Shown: positions 18,329 through 29,039, numbered from the stretch's first letter. The stretch is DNA of 64,000 nt from Anaerolineae bacterium (GCA_013178095.1 JABLXK010000002.1:303324-367323); one strand, 5' to 3'. Notes: a model not told the origin generated them from the letters alone. Numbers and translations: made by a program.

Positions 18329-19171
18329 TTATTTAGCGGCAAAAAAACTGACGCCCAAGACGCCGGGGCCTCCATGCACCATGATCGCCGGCGGCAGGAA
18401 TGTGAGCGGAATTTCTTTCACGTTGAGTTCGGTTTTTAGTACCGCTGCCAGTTCCCGCGCCTGTTCCAAAACGCCACCATGTTCGATGGTCGCGCAGGCA
18501 TCCTCGGATTGGGGGCATTCCGCCAGAATCACCTCCAAAAATTTCGCCAGCGCTTTTTTACGGGTACGTTCGGTGGTGTACGCATCCACCATGCCGTTAT
18601 GAATATAAAGGATGGGTTTCATCTGCAGCATGCTGCCGACCAGGGCTTGAGCCGCGCCGATGCGCCCGCCTTTGTGCAGATACTCAAGCGTGTCGACCAG
18701 AAAATACGTTCGGCTGCGGAGTGAAAGCTCTTTAATACCAGCTTCAATCTCATCCGCCGTCAAACCGGCTTTTTGCCACTCCACTGCCTTGCGCACGATG
18801 GACCCGAGGGCTGAACCGATCGTGCCGGTGTCGATAATGCGGATATCTAAATTGGGAAAATCAGCAACGGCTGTTTCGGCCGATCGAACTGTACCGCTGA
18901 TCAACTTGGATGGGCAAATCACCAAAATCGGTTCAGCGGATGGCGCCATTTTTTCAAAAAATGGATGATAAAGGCTGGGATAGGGCGCGGAGGTTTTGGG
19001 CAGAACTGAAGATGCTTTCAGGCGACTGATAAAAGTCTCCGAGTCCATCTCTGTGTCATCGCGAAAACTCTCATCACCAAAAATGATGATCTGAGGCAAA
19101 TACGCCAAGCCTAAACTTTTTGCATCGGGGACGGAGATGCAAGATAATGTATCAGCAACCAGGTGAGTCAT
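18329..19171 (-). CDS. DegV family protein
   Basis: DegV-like layout: SRLKASSVLPKTSAPYPSLY, IRIIDTGTIGSALGSIV, LEYLHKGGRIGAAQALVGSMLQMKPIL. Confidence 0.9.
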   Translation of the reverse strand: MTHLVADTLSCISVPDAKSLGLAYLPQIIIFGDESFRDDTEMDSETFISRLKASSVLPKTSAPYPSLYHPFFEKMAPSAEPILVICPSKLISGTVRSAETAVADFPNLDIRIIDTGTIGSALGSIVRKAVEWQKAGLTADEIEAGIKELSLRSRTYFLVDTLEYLHKGGRIGAAQALVGSMLQMKPILYIHNGMVDAYTTERTRKKALAKFLEVILAECPQSEDACATIEHGGVLEQARELAAVLKTELNVKEIPLTFLPPAIMVHGGPGVLGVSFFAAK

Positions 19172-19190
19172 TTTGTTTTCCTTTCCTGAA

Positions 19191-20192
19191 TTATAATGAG
19201 ATCGCGCTTGCGGATGGCAGGCCGCCGGCTGGAGCGGCGTTCAGCGCGGCATTGAGGATCGCTTCGGCATAGACATAAGGAGCGAAAGCGCAAAGCAGAT
19301 TAATGTCAACCTGTTTCCTGCCGGTTGCCAGGCTGAAAACGGTATCACCATCCAGCATGGTAAAAGCCGGGCGCACTGCCAGCGCGATGCCATTGGATGC
19401 GGCATCCGCGAACTTGTTTGCCGCTTCCTTATCCAAATCGGCATTTGCGGCGATTACGCCGATTACAGTGTTCTGCCTGCTGGCAAATGATAAGGCTAAG
19501 CGGCCCAGTTTCGAACGCATCATTTCGAGCGAATCGGCAAAAAATCCGGCTTTGCCGACCTTAAGCGGGCCTTTCGTAAGGCTGCGGACGCCGGCCACAA
19601 TGCGGTTGGATTTGTAATCAACCACATCGCCGAAAGCGTTGACCGCCACCAGAGCGCCGATGAAAACACCGGGTACGACTTCCAGTGAACTTGTACCGAT
19701 GCCGCATTTCATGGCCTGGCCCATACCCATGATCTTTCCGACTGTCGCCCCGCAGCCTGCGCCATGGTTGCCTTCGGCCGGTTTTTCCGTGGAAGCATTC
19801 AGACAGGCTTGATACCCCATAGCCTTATCCGGGCGAATTTTCGGGCTGCCGATCGCCAGGTCGAACAAAATGGCGCCCGGTACAATAGGCACCAACGCCA
19901 CGCCAGTATTGAAACCAATCTTCTGCTCCTCAAGATATTGCATCACACCGCCGGCGGCATCCAGCCCGTAAGCCGAACCACCGGCCAGCATAACCGCGTG
20001 GACTTTCTCCACCGCATGCATCGGCCGCAAAAGGTCGGTTTCACGCGTTCCGGGAGCGCCGCCGCGCTGGGATACGCCGCCGGTCGCGCCATCCCGGCAA
20101 AGCACAACGCTGCAGCCAGTCAACGCAGCGGGGTCCTCCGCCTGGCCGACCTGGATACCTGGGACATCCGTAATTGAGTTTTTCAGATTCAT
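19191..20192 (-). CDS. P1 family peptidase (DmpA/NylC-like)
   Basis: ITDVPGIQVGQAED, GGSAYGLDAAGGVMQYLEE, GAGCGATVGK. Confidence 0.9.
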   Translation of the reverse strand: MNLKNSITDVPGIQVGQAEDPAALTGCSVVLCRDGATGGVSQRGGAPGTRETDLLRPMHAVEKVHAVMLAGGSAYGLDAAGGVMQYLEEQKIGFNTGVALVPIVPGAILFDLAIGSPKIRPDKAMGYQACLNASTEKPAEGNHGAGCGATVGKIMGMGQAMKCGIGTSSLEVVPGVFIGALVAVNAFGDVVDYKSNRIVAGVRSLTKGPLKVGKAGFFADSLEMMRSKLGRLALSFASRQNTVIGVIAANADLDKEAANKFADAASNGIALAVRPAFTMLDGDTVFSLATGRKQVDINLLCAFAPYVYAEAILNAALNAAPAGGLPSASAISL

Positions 20193-20284
20193 TTTTATAT
20201 AATATGTGAATAATCAATATTCAGATTTATATGTATTATAAATGACACGAACTATTTTATGATTCTAACGAGGCGGTTACCTGT

Positions 20285-21793
20285 ATGAAAAAGGAAGAAA
20301 ATCATCCTGTAGAGAGTAGAAATATTCCACCCACGGCGCTGGTGATATTCGGGGTTACCGGCGATTTAACCAAACGGAAACTGCTGCCGGCTTTATATCA
20401 ATTGCAGGCTGAAAACCGGCTGCCTGAACCCTTGCACGTCATCGGTTTTGCGCGCCGTCCATGGGACGACCGGCAATTGAAGGACGAACTTTCCGCCGGT
20501 ATCCGGGAATTTGCCAGGGAAAAACCGGCGAAGCAAGAATTCATCGAGCAATTACTGGAAAATTCCCATTACGTTCAATCCGACTTTCAAAATCCCGCCG
20601 GTTACAGCCAGTTACTACATTATCTGGATGAGAAAAGTTACCGAAAAGTGATCTTCTATCTGGCGACGCCGCCGGACGAATACATCAGCATCATCCAAAA
20701 TCTATCGGTGTGCCGGGATTATGCCTACCAAAAAGACGGAATACGTATAGTCGTGGAAAAACCCTACGGGCGCGATCTGGCAACCGCGGAAGAACTGGAA
20801 AAATCCCTGCACAATTGCTTTTCAGAAGAACAGATCTACCGCATCGATCACTATTTAGGCAAAGAAACCGTACAAAATATCCTGGTATTTCGCTTTGCCA
20901 ACGGTATCTTTGAACCGCTTTGGAACAACCATTACATCGATCACGTCCAGATCACGGTGGCGGAGACAGTGGGGGTGGGTAGCCGAGCAGGATATTTCGA
21001 TAAATCCGGCGTGATTCGGGATGTGTTCGCCAATCACATGCTGCAATTGATCACCCTGACGGCCATGGAAGCACCTTATGCTTTCAATGAATCATCCGTT
21101 CGCGACGAAAAATTGAAAGTCATGCGCAGTTTCCGCCCGATGCGCGGCGAATCCGCGCTGGTAAACACAGTCAGGGGACAATACGCAGCGGGGAAAATGG
21201 GAAACCAGGAAATCAAAGGATACTTGCAGGAAGAGCGAGTGGCTGCTGGTTCAACCACCGAGACTTACCTGGCGGCCAAAGTATTCATCGACAATTGGCG
21301 GTGGGCGGGCGTGCCTTTCTACATCCGCAGCGGAAAATTATTGCCGGTGCGGGAAACGGAAATCACCATCCAGTTCAAACAGGTTCCGCTTTCACTGTTC
21401 AACTGGCGGAATATGGCCGGCGAGGCGCCGAACGTGCTGGTGCTGCGGTTGCAGCCGGATGAGGGGATCAACCTGACGCTGGGAGCCAAGAAACCCGGGC
21501 CTATCAACCAAATCGCGCCGGTGAAGATGGAATTCTGCTACCAGGATGCCTTTGGAGCGGAACCGCCTGAGGCGTACGAACGGCTGCTGCTGGATTGCAT
21601 CCAGGGCGATCAGACCCTGTTCACCCGCACCGATGAAGTGGTGGAACAATGGCGCTTTGTCAGCGATATTCTGAATTCGTGGGAATCTAACCCGGTAGAT
21701 AAGCTGCCGCAGTACCTGCCGGGGAGCTGGGGGCCGCCCGAAGCGGAAACATTCATCCAGCGCGACAATCGCCGCTGGTTCAAGTCTTCCTGA
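20285..21793 (+). CDS. zwf: Glucose-6-phosphate 1-dehydrogenase
   Basis: IFGVTGDLTKRKLLPALY, RIDHYLGKETVQNI, FYIRSGKLLP. Confidence 0.97.
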   Translation: MKKEENHPVESRNIPPTALVIFGVTGDLTKRKLLPALYQLQAENRLPEPLHVIGFARRPWDDRQLKDELSAGIREFAREKPAKQEFIEQLLENSHYVQSDFQNPAGYSQLLHYLDEKSYRKVIFYLATPPDEYISIIQNLSVCRDYAYQKDGIRIVVEKPYGRDLATAEELEKSLHNCFSEEQIYRIDHYLGKETVQNILVFRFANGIFEPLWNNHYIDHVQITVAETVGVGSRAGYFDKSGVIRDVFANHMLQLITLTAMEAPYAFNESSVRDEKLKVMRSFRPMRGESALVNTVRGQYAAGKMGNQEIKGYLQEERVAAGSTTETYLAAKVFIDNWRWAGVPFYIRSGKLLPVRETEITIQFKQVPLSLFNWRNMAGEAPNVLVLRLQPDEGINLTLGAKKPGPINQIAPVKMEFCYQDAFGAEPPEAYERLLLDCIQGDQTLFTRTDEVVEQWRFVSDILNSWESNPVDKLPQYLPGSWGPPEAETFIQRDNRRWFKSS

Positions 21794-21799
21794 CTGGCA

Positions 21800-22384
21800 T
21801 TAAAGCGCTTTACGGCAATTGGGGCAGATCGTTTCCGAACTGAGGATAACATAACCACAATTCTTGCAGGTGGCGGGCTGCGCATTACCCAGCGGCGCGC
21901 CGCACGCCATGCAGCTGGCAGCCCCGACCGGGTTGGCGGTCAAACAATACTCGCAAGCGACGCGATGCAAGCGCGCGGAGAGTTCATAACCGCTGCCCAT
22001 GGCTTTCGCGTTGGCATTCAGGACTTTCCAGGCCTCGTCGGTCAATTGCATCGATTCGAGATCCTGGGCGATATCATCCAGTCGGTGCAGCAAGTTGAGA
22101 GGATTACGCATAGCCGAAAGAGCCGAAATACCCAGGCTGGCGGCTACTCCAAACCAGGCTTGCTGGCCGGCTTGCACAGATACACCGTCAGTCACTTTTT
22201 GAAACGTGAAAGTCAAAGCGGTATCGCCGCCGGAGGAGCGGTTTTCGCGGGTTCTGATCTGGACGATCGTGGTATCATCGGTCTGATAACGATCGACTGC
22301 CAGGTTGCCGCGGTTGAAATGCACCAGCAGGCAGGCAGCCAAATCATCGGTCGAGAAATCTCCATGAAAAATTCTTTGTTCCAT
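21800..22384 (-). CDS. Zinc-ribbon domain protein
   Basis: C-terminal tandem zinc ribbons CEYCLTANPVGAASCMACG and CKNCGYVILSSETICPNC. Confidence 0.7.
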   Translation of the reverse strand: MEQRIFHGDFSTDDLAACLLVHFNRGNLAVDRYQTDDTTIVQIRTRENRSSGGDTALTFTFQKVTDGVSVQAGQQAWFGVAASLGISALSAMRNPLNLLHRLDDIAQDLESMQLTDEAWKVLNANAKAMGSGYELSARLHRVACEYCLTANPVGAASCMACGAPLGNAQPATCKNCGYVILSSETICPNCRKAL

Positions 22385-22417
22385 ACCAGTGGATTATAAT
22401 CTTATCCTCTTAACAGG

Positions 22418-23041
22418 TTGAGCATGTTTCGTAAAAACATTTTATATACGTTCATTGTAGCAATTTTATTTCTCATCTTATCTGCAAGCACGCAACCGGT
22501 GGATGCGCAGGTCAAGCTGCAGCAGCCAACCGGTTCCGTCCCGACGGTCACCGGAACACCCAAGGGGGTGATGGTCACTGTTCCTTTGGATCAGGAATAC
22601 GTGAACGTGCGCTCAGGCCCAGGTGTCATGTATGATCTGGTTGGCAGGCTGGTCGCCGGTCAGGAAGCAGCCGTTTTAGGCCGTTCGGAAGGTGGAGACT
22701 GGCTGCTCATTCAATATTACGGCGGTCCGGAAAATCAGGGGTGGGTGTATTCGCCGCCGGTTTCTCTCTCACCGGGTGAAGTGCCAATCGTGGAAATACC
22801 GCCCACGCAAACCCCATTGGTGACTGAAACAATCAACCCGACCATGGCAGCCCAGTTCCTGACCACGCCCATACCCACACGCCTGGCTACATACACCCCC
22901 GCGGAATCACTGGCTGTTCCCACCTACGTGGACATCTCGCAAAGATCATTCGTGGGAGGAATTCCGATGGGGCTGGTTATCCTGATCATCGCCAGCATCG
23001 GGATCATCCTGGCGCTGCTATCCATTATCCGCAGCCGTTGA
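22418..23041 (+). CDS. Secreted/membrane-anchored SH3-domain protein
   Basis: Signal peptide, bacterial SH3-like YVNVRSGPGVMYDLVGRLVAGQEAAVLGRSEGGDWLLI, C-terminal TM. Confidence 0.75.
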   Translation: MSMFRKNILYTFIVAILFLILSASTQPVDAQVKLQQPTGSVPTVTGTPKGVMVTVPLDQEYVNVRSGPGVMYDLVGRLVAGQEAAVLGRSEGGDWLLIQYYGGPENQGWVYSPPVSLSPGEVPIVEIPPTQTPLVTETINPTMAAQFLTTPIPTRLATYTPAESLAVPTYVDISQRSFVGGIPMGLVILIIASIGIILALLSIIRSR

Positions 23042-23962
23042 ACCCGGAATCCTCTCGCTTAATAAAACGCCATTTAGATATGAAGGCCGCATCCAGCGAT
23101 TGACTCGCCGGGTAATGGAAAAAGCCTTTTCGATCTGCTGTTTTGCTTCTTCAACCGCCTGCACGCCGTAAGCAAGCGCTTCGTCCACGTTGATTTGGTC
23201 GGCTATCGAATACTTATAGATTTTCGGCTGCAGCAGGACGTCCGGTTTTTCAATGCGCAGGCGCAGCTCGGCGATCATATTGGAAGTGATATCGTTGGAA
23301 TCGATGAATATCTTCATCGCCTGGCTCAGGCGGAATTGCGAAAATTGGTGAACAATAAATTCGGGAATGGGAACGTAAGACGGCACCCCGATGCGCGCCG
23401 CATCCCGCCATTCGTTGATGGGAGTGGAAAGGCTGACAGCCACGATGGGGTAGTCCGGTGCCAGCCAACGCGCCGCGGAGACCGGCACAGGATCCAACAC
23501 GCCGCCATCCACCAGATCCATCTGATTGAATTTCACCGAGGGGAACAAGCCGGGAATGGCCGAACTGGCTTGCATAGCCGGCAGCAAGCGGCCGGAATCG
23601 AGCAGGATTTCCTGCCCTGAATTGATATCGACTGCGGTGGCAATGAAGGGAATTTTCAAATCTTCGAATTTCTTGTCACCGATCTTCTCCCGCAGCAAAT
23701 TAAACAAACCCTGAATACCGACCAAAGAAGGGCTGGAGCTGGTGCTGCGGTTGATTAACTTGGAAAAATCGAGTTTCTTTGAGAAACCCTCCATTTCAAT
23801 TGTGTTAAAGCCGGAGCAATACATGGCGCCGACAATCGCGCCGACACTGGTGCCGGCTACCGCCGCGATTTCATATCCTTCTTTTTCCAATTGGCGGATC
23901 ACCCCGATATGGGCAAAACCCTTGGTTCCTCCACCTCCCAGAGCCAGTGTGATTTTCTTCAT
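23018..23962 (-). CDS. Patatin-like phospholipase family protein
   Basis: GGGGTKGFAHIGVI oxyanion hole, GTSVG nucleophile elbow, DGG motif. Confidence 0.93.
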   Translation of the reverse strand: MKKITLALGGGGTKGFAHIGVIRQLEKEGYEIAAVAGTSVGAIVGAMYCSGFNTIEMEGFSKKLDFSKLINRSTSSSPSLVGIQGLFNLLREKIGDKKFEDLKIPFIATAVDINSGQEILLDSGRLLPAMQASSAIPGLFPSVKFNQMDLVDGGVLDPVPVSAARWLAPDYPIVAVSLSTPINEWRDAARIGVPSYVPIPEFIVHQFSQFRLSQAMKIFIDSNDITSNMIAELRLRIEKPDVLLQPKIYKYSIADQINVDEALAYGVQAVEEAKQQIEKAFSITRRVNRWMRPSYLNGVLLSERIPGSTAADNG

Positions 23963-24092
23963 ATTTCTTAATACGTCCCAATTCTTTTTTGGTTCTCTTT
24001 AATGATAATATCGCGGAATTCAGGAAGGGAAGACTAAGAAGAGATTATTTATGGAAGTTTTACATTGTCTGATAGGATGTTAAAATTGTCGC

Positions 24093-24539
24093 ATGGGTAA
24101 AAAGATCATCGCAACCAACCGTAAAGCAAGATTCGAATATTTTCTGCTTGAAGATTTCGAAGCCGGGATTTCGCTGAAAGGCAGCGAAATCAAATCCATT
24201 CGCGCCGGGCAAATCAGCATCGCCGAGGCTTATATCCAGATCGACGAGAACCAGGCCTGGTTGATCAATGCCCATATCGCGCCATACGATCCCGCCAGCC
24301 GGGAAAACCACGACCCCAAGAGGAAACGCCAACTGCTGCTGCACAGAAAAGAAATTTGGCAAATCTGGCAGTCGATCCGCAGCAAGGGGTTGACCGTAAT
24401 CCCGACAGAAATCTATCTGAAAGATGGAAGGGCAAAAGTAAATATTTCACTGGCGAAAGGAAAGAAGCTATACGACAAGCGTCAAGAAATCGCGAAGAAA
24501 GACTACCAGAGAGAATTGGAAAGAGAAAGGCGCAGGTAA
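24093..24539 (+). CDS. smpB: SsrA-binding protein
   Basis: NRKARFEYFLLEDFEAGISLKGSEIKSIRAG...KGKKLYDKRQEIAKKD. Confidence 0.97.
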   Translation: MGKKIIATNRKARFEYFLLEDFEAGISLKGSEIKSIRAGQISIAEAYIQIDENQAWLINAHIAPYDPASRENHDPKRKRQLLLHRKEIWQIWQSIRSKGLTVIPTEIYLKDGRAKVNISLAKGKKLYDKRQEIAKKDYQRELERERRR

Positions 24540-24561
24540 ATCTCATTAATAAGGTGGCTGC

Positions 24562-26112
24562 ATGATAAGTCTGGATGGACATTCGTTAGATATCGGTACC
24601 CTGATCAAAGCTTCCCGCAAGAAAGAACCGGTCGAGCTATCTCAAAAAGCAATTCAATCGATTGAAAAATCACAGCAAAGGCTGAACGCCATCATCGACC
24701 AAGGAAAACCGGTGTACGGTTTGAATACCGGTTTCGGTATTTTTGCAGACCGGTCTATTACGCCTGATGAACGCCAGCAATTGAACCGCAATCTGATCCT
24801 CAGCCATGCCGTTGGCACCGGCGAAGAACTACCCGAGGAGATTGTGCGCGCGGCGATGCTGATCCGCGCCAACACGTTATCGAAAGGATTTTCCGGGATA
24901 AGCCGCGAACTGGTTCAGACATTGCTGGACATGTTGAATCGCGGCGTGATACCGGTGATTTATTCTAAAGGATCTTTGGGATCTTCCGGCGACCTTTGCA
25001 TGTTAGCGCAAATGGCGCTGGTTGCCACCCGCATGGATGGAGAGAAAGAATCGGAATCGAGCCTGGCATATTACAATGGCGCGAAAATCAGCGGCCGTGA
25101 AGCCATGCAGCAAGCAGGCATCCAAAGGTTGGTGCTAACCAACAAGGACGGGCTGGCGCTGATCAACGGCGCTACTTTCTCGACAGCGATACTGGCTTTA
25201 GCCGCCTTCGACAGCGCTTACTTGTGCCAATTGGCCGATTTAGCGGCAAGCCTCACTTTTGAAGCGCTGCTGGCGCGCACCGATCCGCTGCATCCGCAAA
25301 TCCACAGCGCGCGCGGGTTGAAGGGGCAAATCGTTTCCGCCGCCAATATCGCCGATATGCTGCAGGGCAGCACTTTCGTCAATTCCCACTCCCATGTGCA
25401 GGACGCCTATTCACTGCGCTGCGCGCCGCAAGTTCATGGAGCCGTACGGGACACGCTGGATTTCGTGTTGGATACGCTTTCCGCTGAGATCAACGCCGCC
25501 ACCGACAATCCCTTGATCGTGGAGGATGGCCTGGCAATTTCAGGCGGAAATTTCCACGGCGAGGCGGTTGGAATGGGAGCGGATTACCTGGGAATAGCGC
25601 TTTCGGAATTAGCGGGAATATCCGAAAGGCGCACATTCCGATTGATGGACAAGAACCTGAATCACGGCCTGCCGGCGATGCTGGTGGGGAACGCGGATAA
25701 GGAAGGTTTGAATTCCGGGATTATGATGCTGCAATACACCGCCGCGTCGCTGGCGCTGGAAAACCAGACTTTGAGTTCACCGGATTCCGTACGATCGCTG
25801 CCGACTTCAGCCAACCAGGAAGACTTCAACGCCAATGCCGCCAATGCCGCAAACCATGCCAGCCAGATTTTCGAAAATGCGGCCAGGATCATCACGATCG
25901 AAATCTATGCTGCCTGCCGGGCAATTGACCTGCGCAAAAGAGAAAATGGAACGCTGAAATTAGGGAAGACCACCGGGAAAGCCTACCAGATGATGCGGGA
26001 GATTGTGCCTTTCCAAAACGGCGATGCATATTGGAAAGAAGAAGTCGACCGGCTGTACGAATTTATTTTCGGGCAGGGTCATTTCCGCGACACATTTTCC
26101 GGCGGTATTTAA
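24562..26112 (+). CDS. hutH: Histidine ammonia-lyase family (MIO enzyme)
   Basis: YGLNTGFGIFA, LILSHAVG, GSLGSSGDL MIO region, NSHSHVQDAYSLRC, TSANQED. Confidence 0.88.
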   Translation: MISLDGHSLDIGTLIKASRKKEPVELSQKAIQSIEKSQQRLNAIIDQGKPVYGLNTGFGIFADRSITPDERQQLNRNLILSHAVGTGEELPEEIVRAAMLIRANTLSKGFSGISRELVQTLLDMLNRGVIPVIYSKGSLGSSGDLCMLAQMALVATRMDGEKESESSLAYYNGAKISGREAMQQAGIQRLVLTNKDGLALINGATFSTAILALAAFDSAYLCQLADLAASLTFEALLARTDPLHPQIHSARGLKGQIVSAANIADMLQGSTFVNSHSHVQDAYSLRCAPQVHGAVRDTLDFVLDTLSAEINAATDNPLIVEDGLAISGGNFHGEAVGMGADYLGIALSELAGISERRTFRLMDKNLNHGLPAMLVGNADKEGLNSGIMMLQYTAASLALENQTLSSPDSVRSLPTSANQEDFNANAANAANHASQIFENAARIITIEIYAACRAIDLRKRENGTLKLGKTTGKAYQMMREIVPFQNGDAYWKEEVDRLYEFIFGQGHFRDTFSGGI

Positions 26113-26143
26113 CAAATCTCAAAAAAGAAGGTATTGATTAAGC

Positions 26144-27274
26144 ATGTTCGATAAAAAAGACCTGATTAGTCGTAGAACTTTCCTGGAGAGAAGCCTGGTT
26201 GGATTGGGCGGCATGGCCGTTTTGCCGATGTTCAGGAATGCCAAATTGAATCTGGATGAATTTCCTGCCGGCGAATGGCTGGGACGAAACACAGTCTATC
26301 TGCCATCTACACTGCCGATTCGAGCAAAACCTTCAGCAGACGCCAATGTGGTCCGCTATTTATCCGAAGATGAATGCGTGGTCTGGCTGCGCGAAGTGGT
26401 CGGTTCGCATCCGACCGGCAGAGTTAACCGCAAGTGGGTGGAAACACCGGAAGGCTACGTTTATTCGCCCAGCCTGCAAAAAGTGCGGAACATTCCAAAC
26501 GAACCCATATCCACGCTGCCGCAGAGCGGCGAAGATGCGGGCATGTGGGTGGAGGTCACCGTACCGTACGTCAACCTGACGCTGGAAAATCCGCCGGCCA
26601 AATCCCCGTGGTTGAATGCCGTTTCATCCACACTGTGGCGCCTTTATTACAGCCAGGTGATCTGGGTCAACCAAATCAAAACGGCGGAAGACGGCAGTTT
26701 GTTGTACCGGGTGGAAGAATTATACGGATCTTATGGGGATATTTTCTGGGCTGACGCGCGCGCGTTCCGCGTGATCACCGCTGAAGAGATGACCCCGATC
26801 AACCCTGAAGTAACCGACAAGAAGATCATTGTGGACGTCAACGCGCAATCCCTGACCTGTTACGAAGGCAACAGCGAAGTATATTATTGTCAGGTTGCCA
26901 CGGGCAAAAAACTGGATGAATTGGGGAATCCGGTTGAGACCTGGGCTACCCCGGTAGGGAATTTTTGGGTCTGGCGGAAGTTATACTCGCTGCATATGAG
27001 TGGCGGCAGCGCCGGCGCAACCGAACAAGGTTTCGATACGATGGCGATTCCATGGACCTGTTTGTTCCAGGGAGATGGCGTGGCAATCCACGGCGCTTTC
27101 TGGCACAATGATTTCGGGACACCGAAATCGCACGGATGCGTGAACACCACACCCGAAGACGCCAAATGGATCTTCCGCTGGACGACACCGCAAGCGCCTT
27201 ATTATCAGGGAGACATCAGCGATCCGGTGAGTTACACGGGTACAAAGATTGAAGTTGTTCAAAGGCTTTATTAA
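26144..27274 (+). CDS. L,D-transpeptidase (YkuD) with Tat-like signal and SH3-like domain
   Basis: SRRTFLERSLVGLGG Tat-like motif; IHGAFWHNDFGTPKSHGCVN catalytic motif. Confidence 0.9.
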   Translation: MFDKKDLISRRTFLERSLVGLGGMAVLPMFRNAKLNLDEFPAGEWLGRNTVYLPSTLPIRAKPSADANVVRYLSEDECVVWLREVVGSHPTGRVNRKWVETPEGYVYSPSLQKVRNIPNEPISTLPQSGEDAGMWVEVTVPYVNLTLENPPAKSPWLNAVSSTLWRLYYSQVIWVNQIKTAEDGSLLYRVEELYGSYGDIFWADARAFRVITAEEMTPINPEVTDKKIIVDVNAQSLTCYEGNSEVYYCQVATGKKLDELGNPVETWATPVGNFWVWRKLYSLHMSGGSAGATEQGFDTMAIPWTCLFQGDGVAIHGAFWHNDFGTPKSHGCVNTTPEDAKWIFRWTTPQAPYYQGDISDPVSYTGTKIEVVQRLY

Positions 27275-27285
27275 ACCGGACTTGC

Positions 27286-27975
27286 ATGGCGGTTAACCCC
27301 AAAGCCGATCATCGTTTACCGGCGTGGTTGAGCAAGCATTATGTGAACCTGATCAATACTGCGCTGGCGATTTTTCTCGGCGGTACCGTCGCTGCACCGG
27401 TTCTGATGAGATTGGGGTGGGATCAAGCGGGAAAGCTGCTTTACCAGATTTATGGGAATTTTTGCCACCAATTCGCGTACCGTTCCTGGTTTTTGTTTGG
27501 CAGCCAAGCCTATTACCCCAAAATGGGCAGCCGCGGCCTGCTAGGTTATGTACAGGTTTTCGGATTTTCAGCGAATGACCCATACGCTGCCCGGGCCGTC
27601 ATCGGAAACGCAACCGCGGGTTATAAGATTGCCATCTGCCAGCGCGATCTGGCGATGTACGCAGCGATTTTGCTTTTTGGGATCGTTTTTTCAATATCAC
27701 AGAAGAGAGTACGACGCGTGAATTTTTGGATTTGGTTGTTCGTCGGAGTTTTACCTTTGGCGGCAGACGGCATCAGCCAACTGTTGGGAAGCGGAATTGG
27801 TATTAACGGTTGGTTGGGGATGAGGGAAAGCACGCCGATGCTGCGCAGCATCACCGGCAGCTTATTTGGGGCATTTTCCGCATGGTATATTTACCCATCG
27901 CTCGAGCATATCCACCAAACCCAGCAGAATAAATACGAACAGCAGGAACAGCGAGGCAAAATTGGCGATTCATAA
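27286..27975 (+). CDS. DUF2085-type membrane protein
   Basis: FCHQFAYRSWFLFGSQ and ICQRDLAMY motifs plus TM helices. Confidence 0.8.
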   Translation: MAVNPKADHRLPAWLSKHYVNLINTALAIFLGGTVAAPVLMRLGWDQAGKLLYQIYGNFCHQFAYRSWFLFGSQAYYPKMGSRGLLGYVQVFGFSANDPYAARAVIGNATAGYKIAICQRDLAMYAAILLFGIVFSISQKRVRRVNFWIWLFVGVLPLAADGISQLLGSGIGINGWLGMRESTPMLRSITGSLFGAFSAWYIYPSLEHIHQTQQNKYEQQEQRGKIGDS

Positions 27976-27982
27976 AAAGGGA

Positions 27983-28750
27983 TTGATTTCATATTTCAGC
28001 TTCAATCAGCTTGACAATGAGGGAATCCTGCACGGCATTTTCATGCGGCATGGCGGATGCAGTCCGCAGCCATGGAGCAGTCTGAACCTGGCGACTTCGG
28101 TTGGGGATACGCGCGAGAATGTCATTGAAAACAGAAACCGCATCTCCGATAGCCTGGGAATAGAGCGGAATACCTTTTTCGACGTCTGGCAGGTGCACAG
28201 CAGCAACGTCATCTATGCCGGGAAACCCAGACTGGTGGGCGAACCCCACGTACAAGCCGACGGCATCCTGACTGACCGGCCGGAAATTGCCTTGTTAATG
28301 CTGTTTGCCGACTGCGTGCCAATCCTTTTCTATGATCCACGAAAAAAGGTGGGGGCAGTTGCGCACGCCGGATGGCAGGGCACTTTCAAGCAGATTGCTG
28401 CTGCAACCGCCAAAGCCATGATCGATCAATTCGCCTGCGAAGCAGCGGACATCATGGCATGCATCGGGCCATCCATTTGCCAGGAGCATTATCAGGTTGG
28501 GCAAGAAGTGGCTGCGGCAGCGGATCAATTGTTTGACCGAAAGGAAAAAGTGGTTCTGCAGAAGGAAGATCAATATTTTATAAATTTGCAGCTCGCTAAC
28601 CAAATCATCCTGGAACGTGCCGGGCTGCGCATGATCGAACAGGCGCAAATTTGCACAGCCTGCCACAATACAGATTGGTTTTCGCATCGGGCGGAAAAAG
28701 GGCAAACCGGCAGGTTTGGGGCGGTATTGACCTTAAAAAATAATGGATAA
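27983..28750 (+). CDS. pgeF: Peptidoglycan editing factor (multicopper polyphenol oxidase-like)
   Basis: FMRHGGCSPQPWSSLNLATSVGD, DCVPILFYDP, VAHAGWQGT. ORF track start 27866 overlaps the upstream gene; TTG 27983 is more plausible. Confidence 0.9.
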   Translation: MISYFSFNQLDNEGILHGIFMRHGGCSPQPWSSLNLATSVGDTRENVIENRNRISDSLGIERNTFFDVWQVHSSNVIYAGKPRLVGEPHVQADGILTDRPEIALLMLFADCVPILFYDPRKKVGAVAHAGWQGTFKQIAAATAKAMIDQFACEAADIMACIGPSICQEHYQVGQEVAAAADQLFDRKEKVVLQKEDQYFINLQLANQIILERAGLRMIEQAQICTACHNTDWFSHRAEKGQTGRFGAVLTLKNNG

Positions 28751-29039
28751 TCCCGTATTCGCCACAATTACCATCCGCCTGCAGCCAGCGTCCAACAAAG
28801 ACGAAATCACAGGCTGGATGGGAGACGGGACGTTGAAGATCAAGGTCAAAGCAAAACCAGTGGAAGGCCAAGCCAATGCGAGTTTAATAAACCTGCTCAG
28901 CAAGCGCCTGCATATTCCCAAAAGCCGGATAGAGATCGTGATGGGGGAGAAATCGAAGCAAAAAACCATCAGGGTTCAGGGTTTTTCGTTAAAAGATTTC
29001 AAGCAAAAAATTGACGAAATTCTCGCTCAGGAACCGTAA
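28743..29039 (+). CDS. DUF167/YggU family protein
   Basis: LQPASNKDEITGW...VKAKPVEGQANASLINLLSKRL...GEKSKQKTI. Confidence 0.9.
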   Translation: MDNPVFATITIRLQPASNKDEITGWMGDGTLKIKVKAKPVEGQANASLINLLSKRLHIPKSRIEIVMGEKSKQKTIRVQGFSLKDFKQKIDEILAQEP

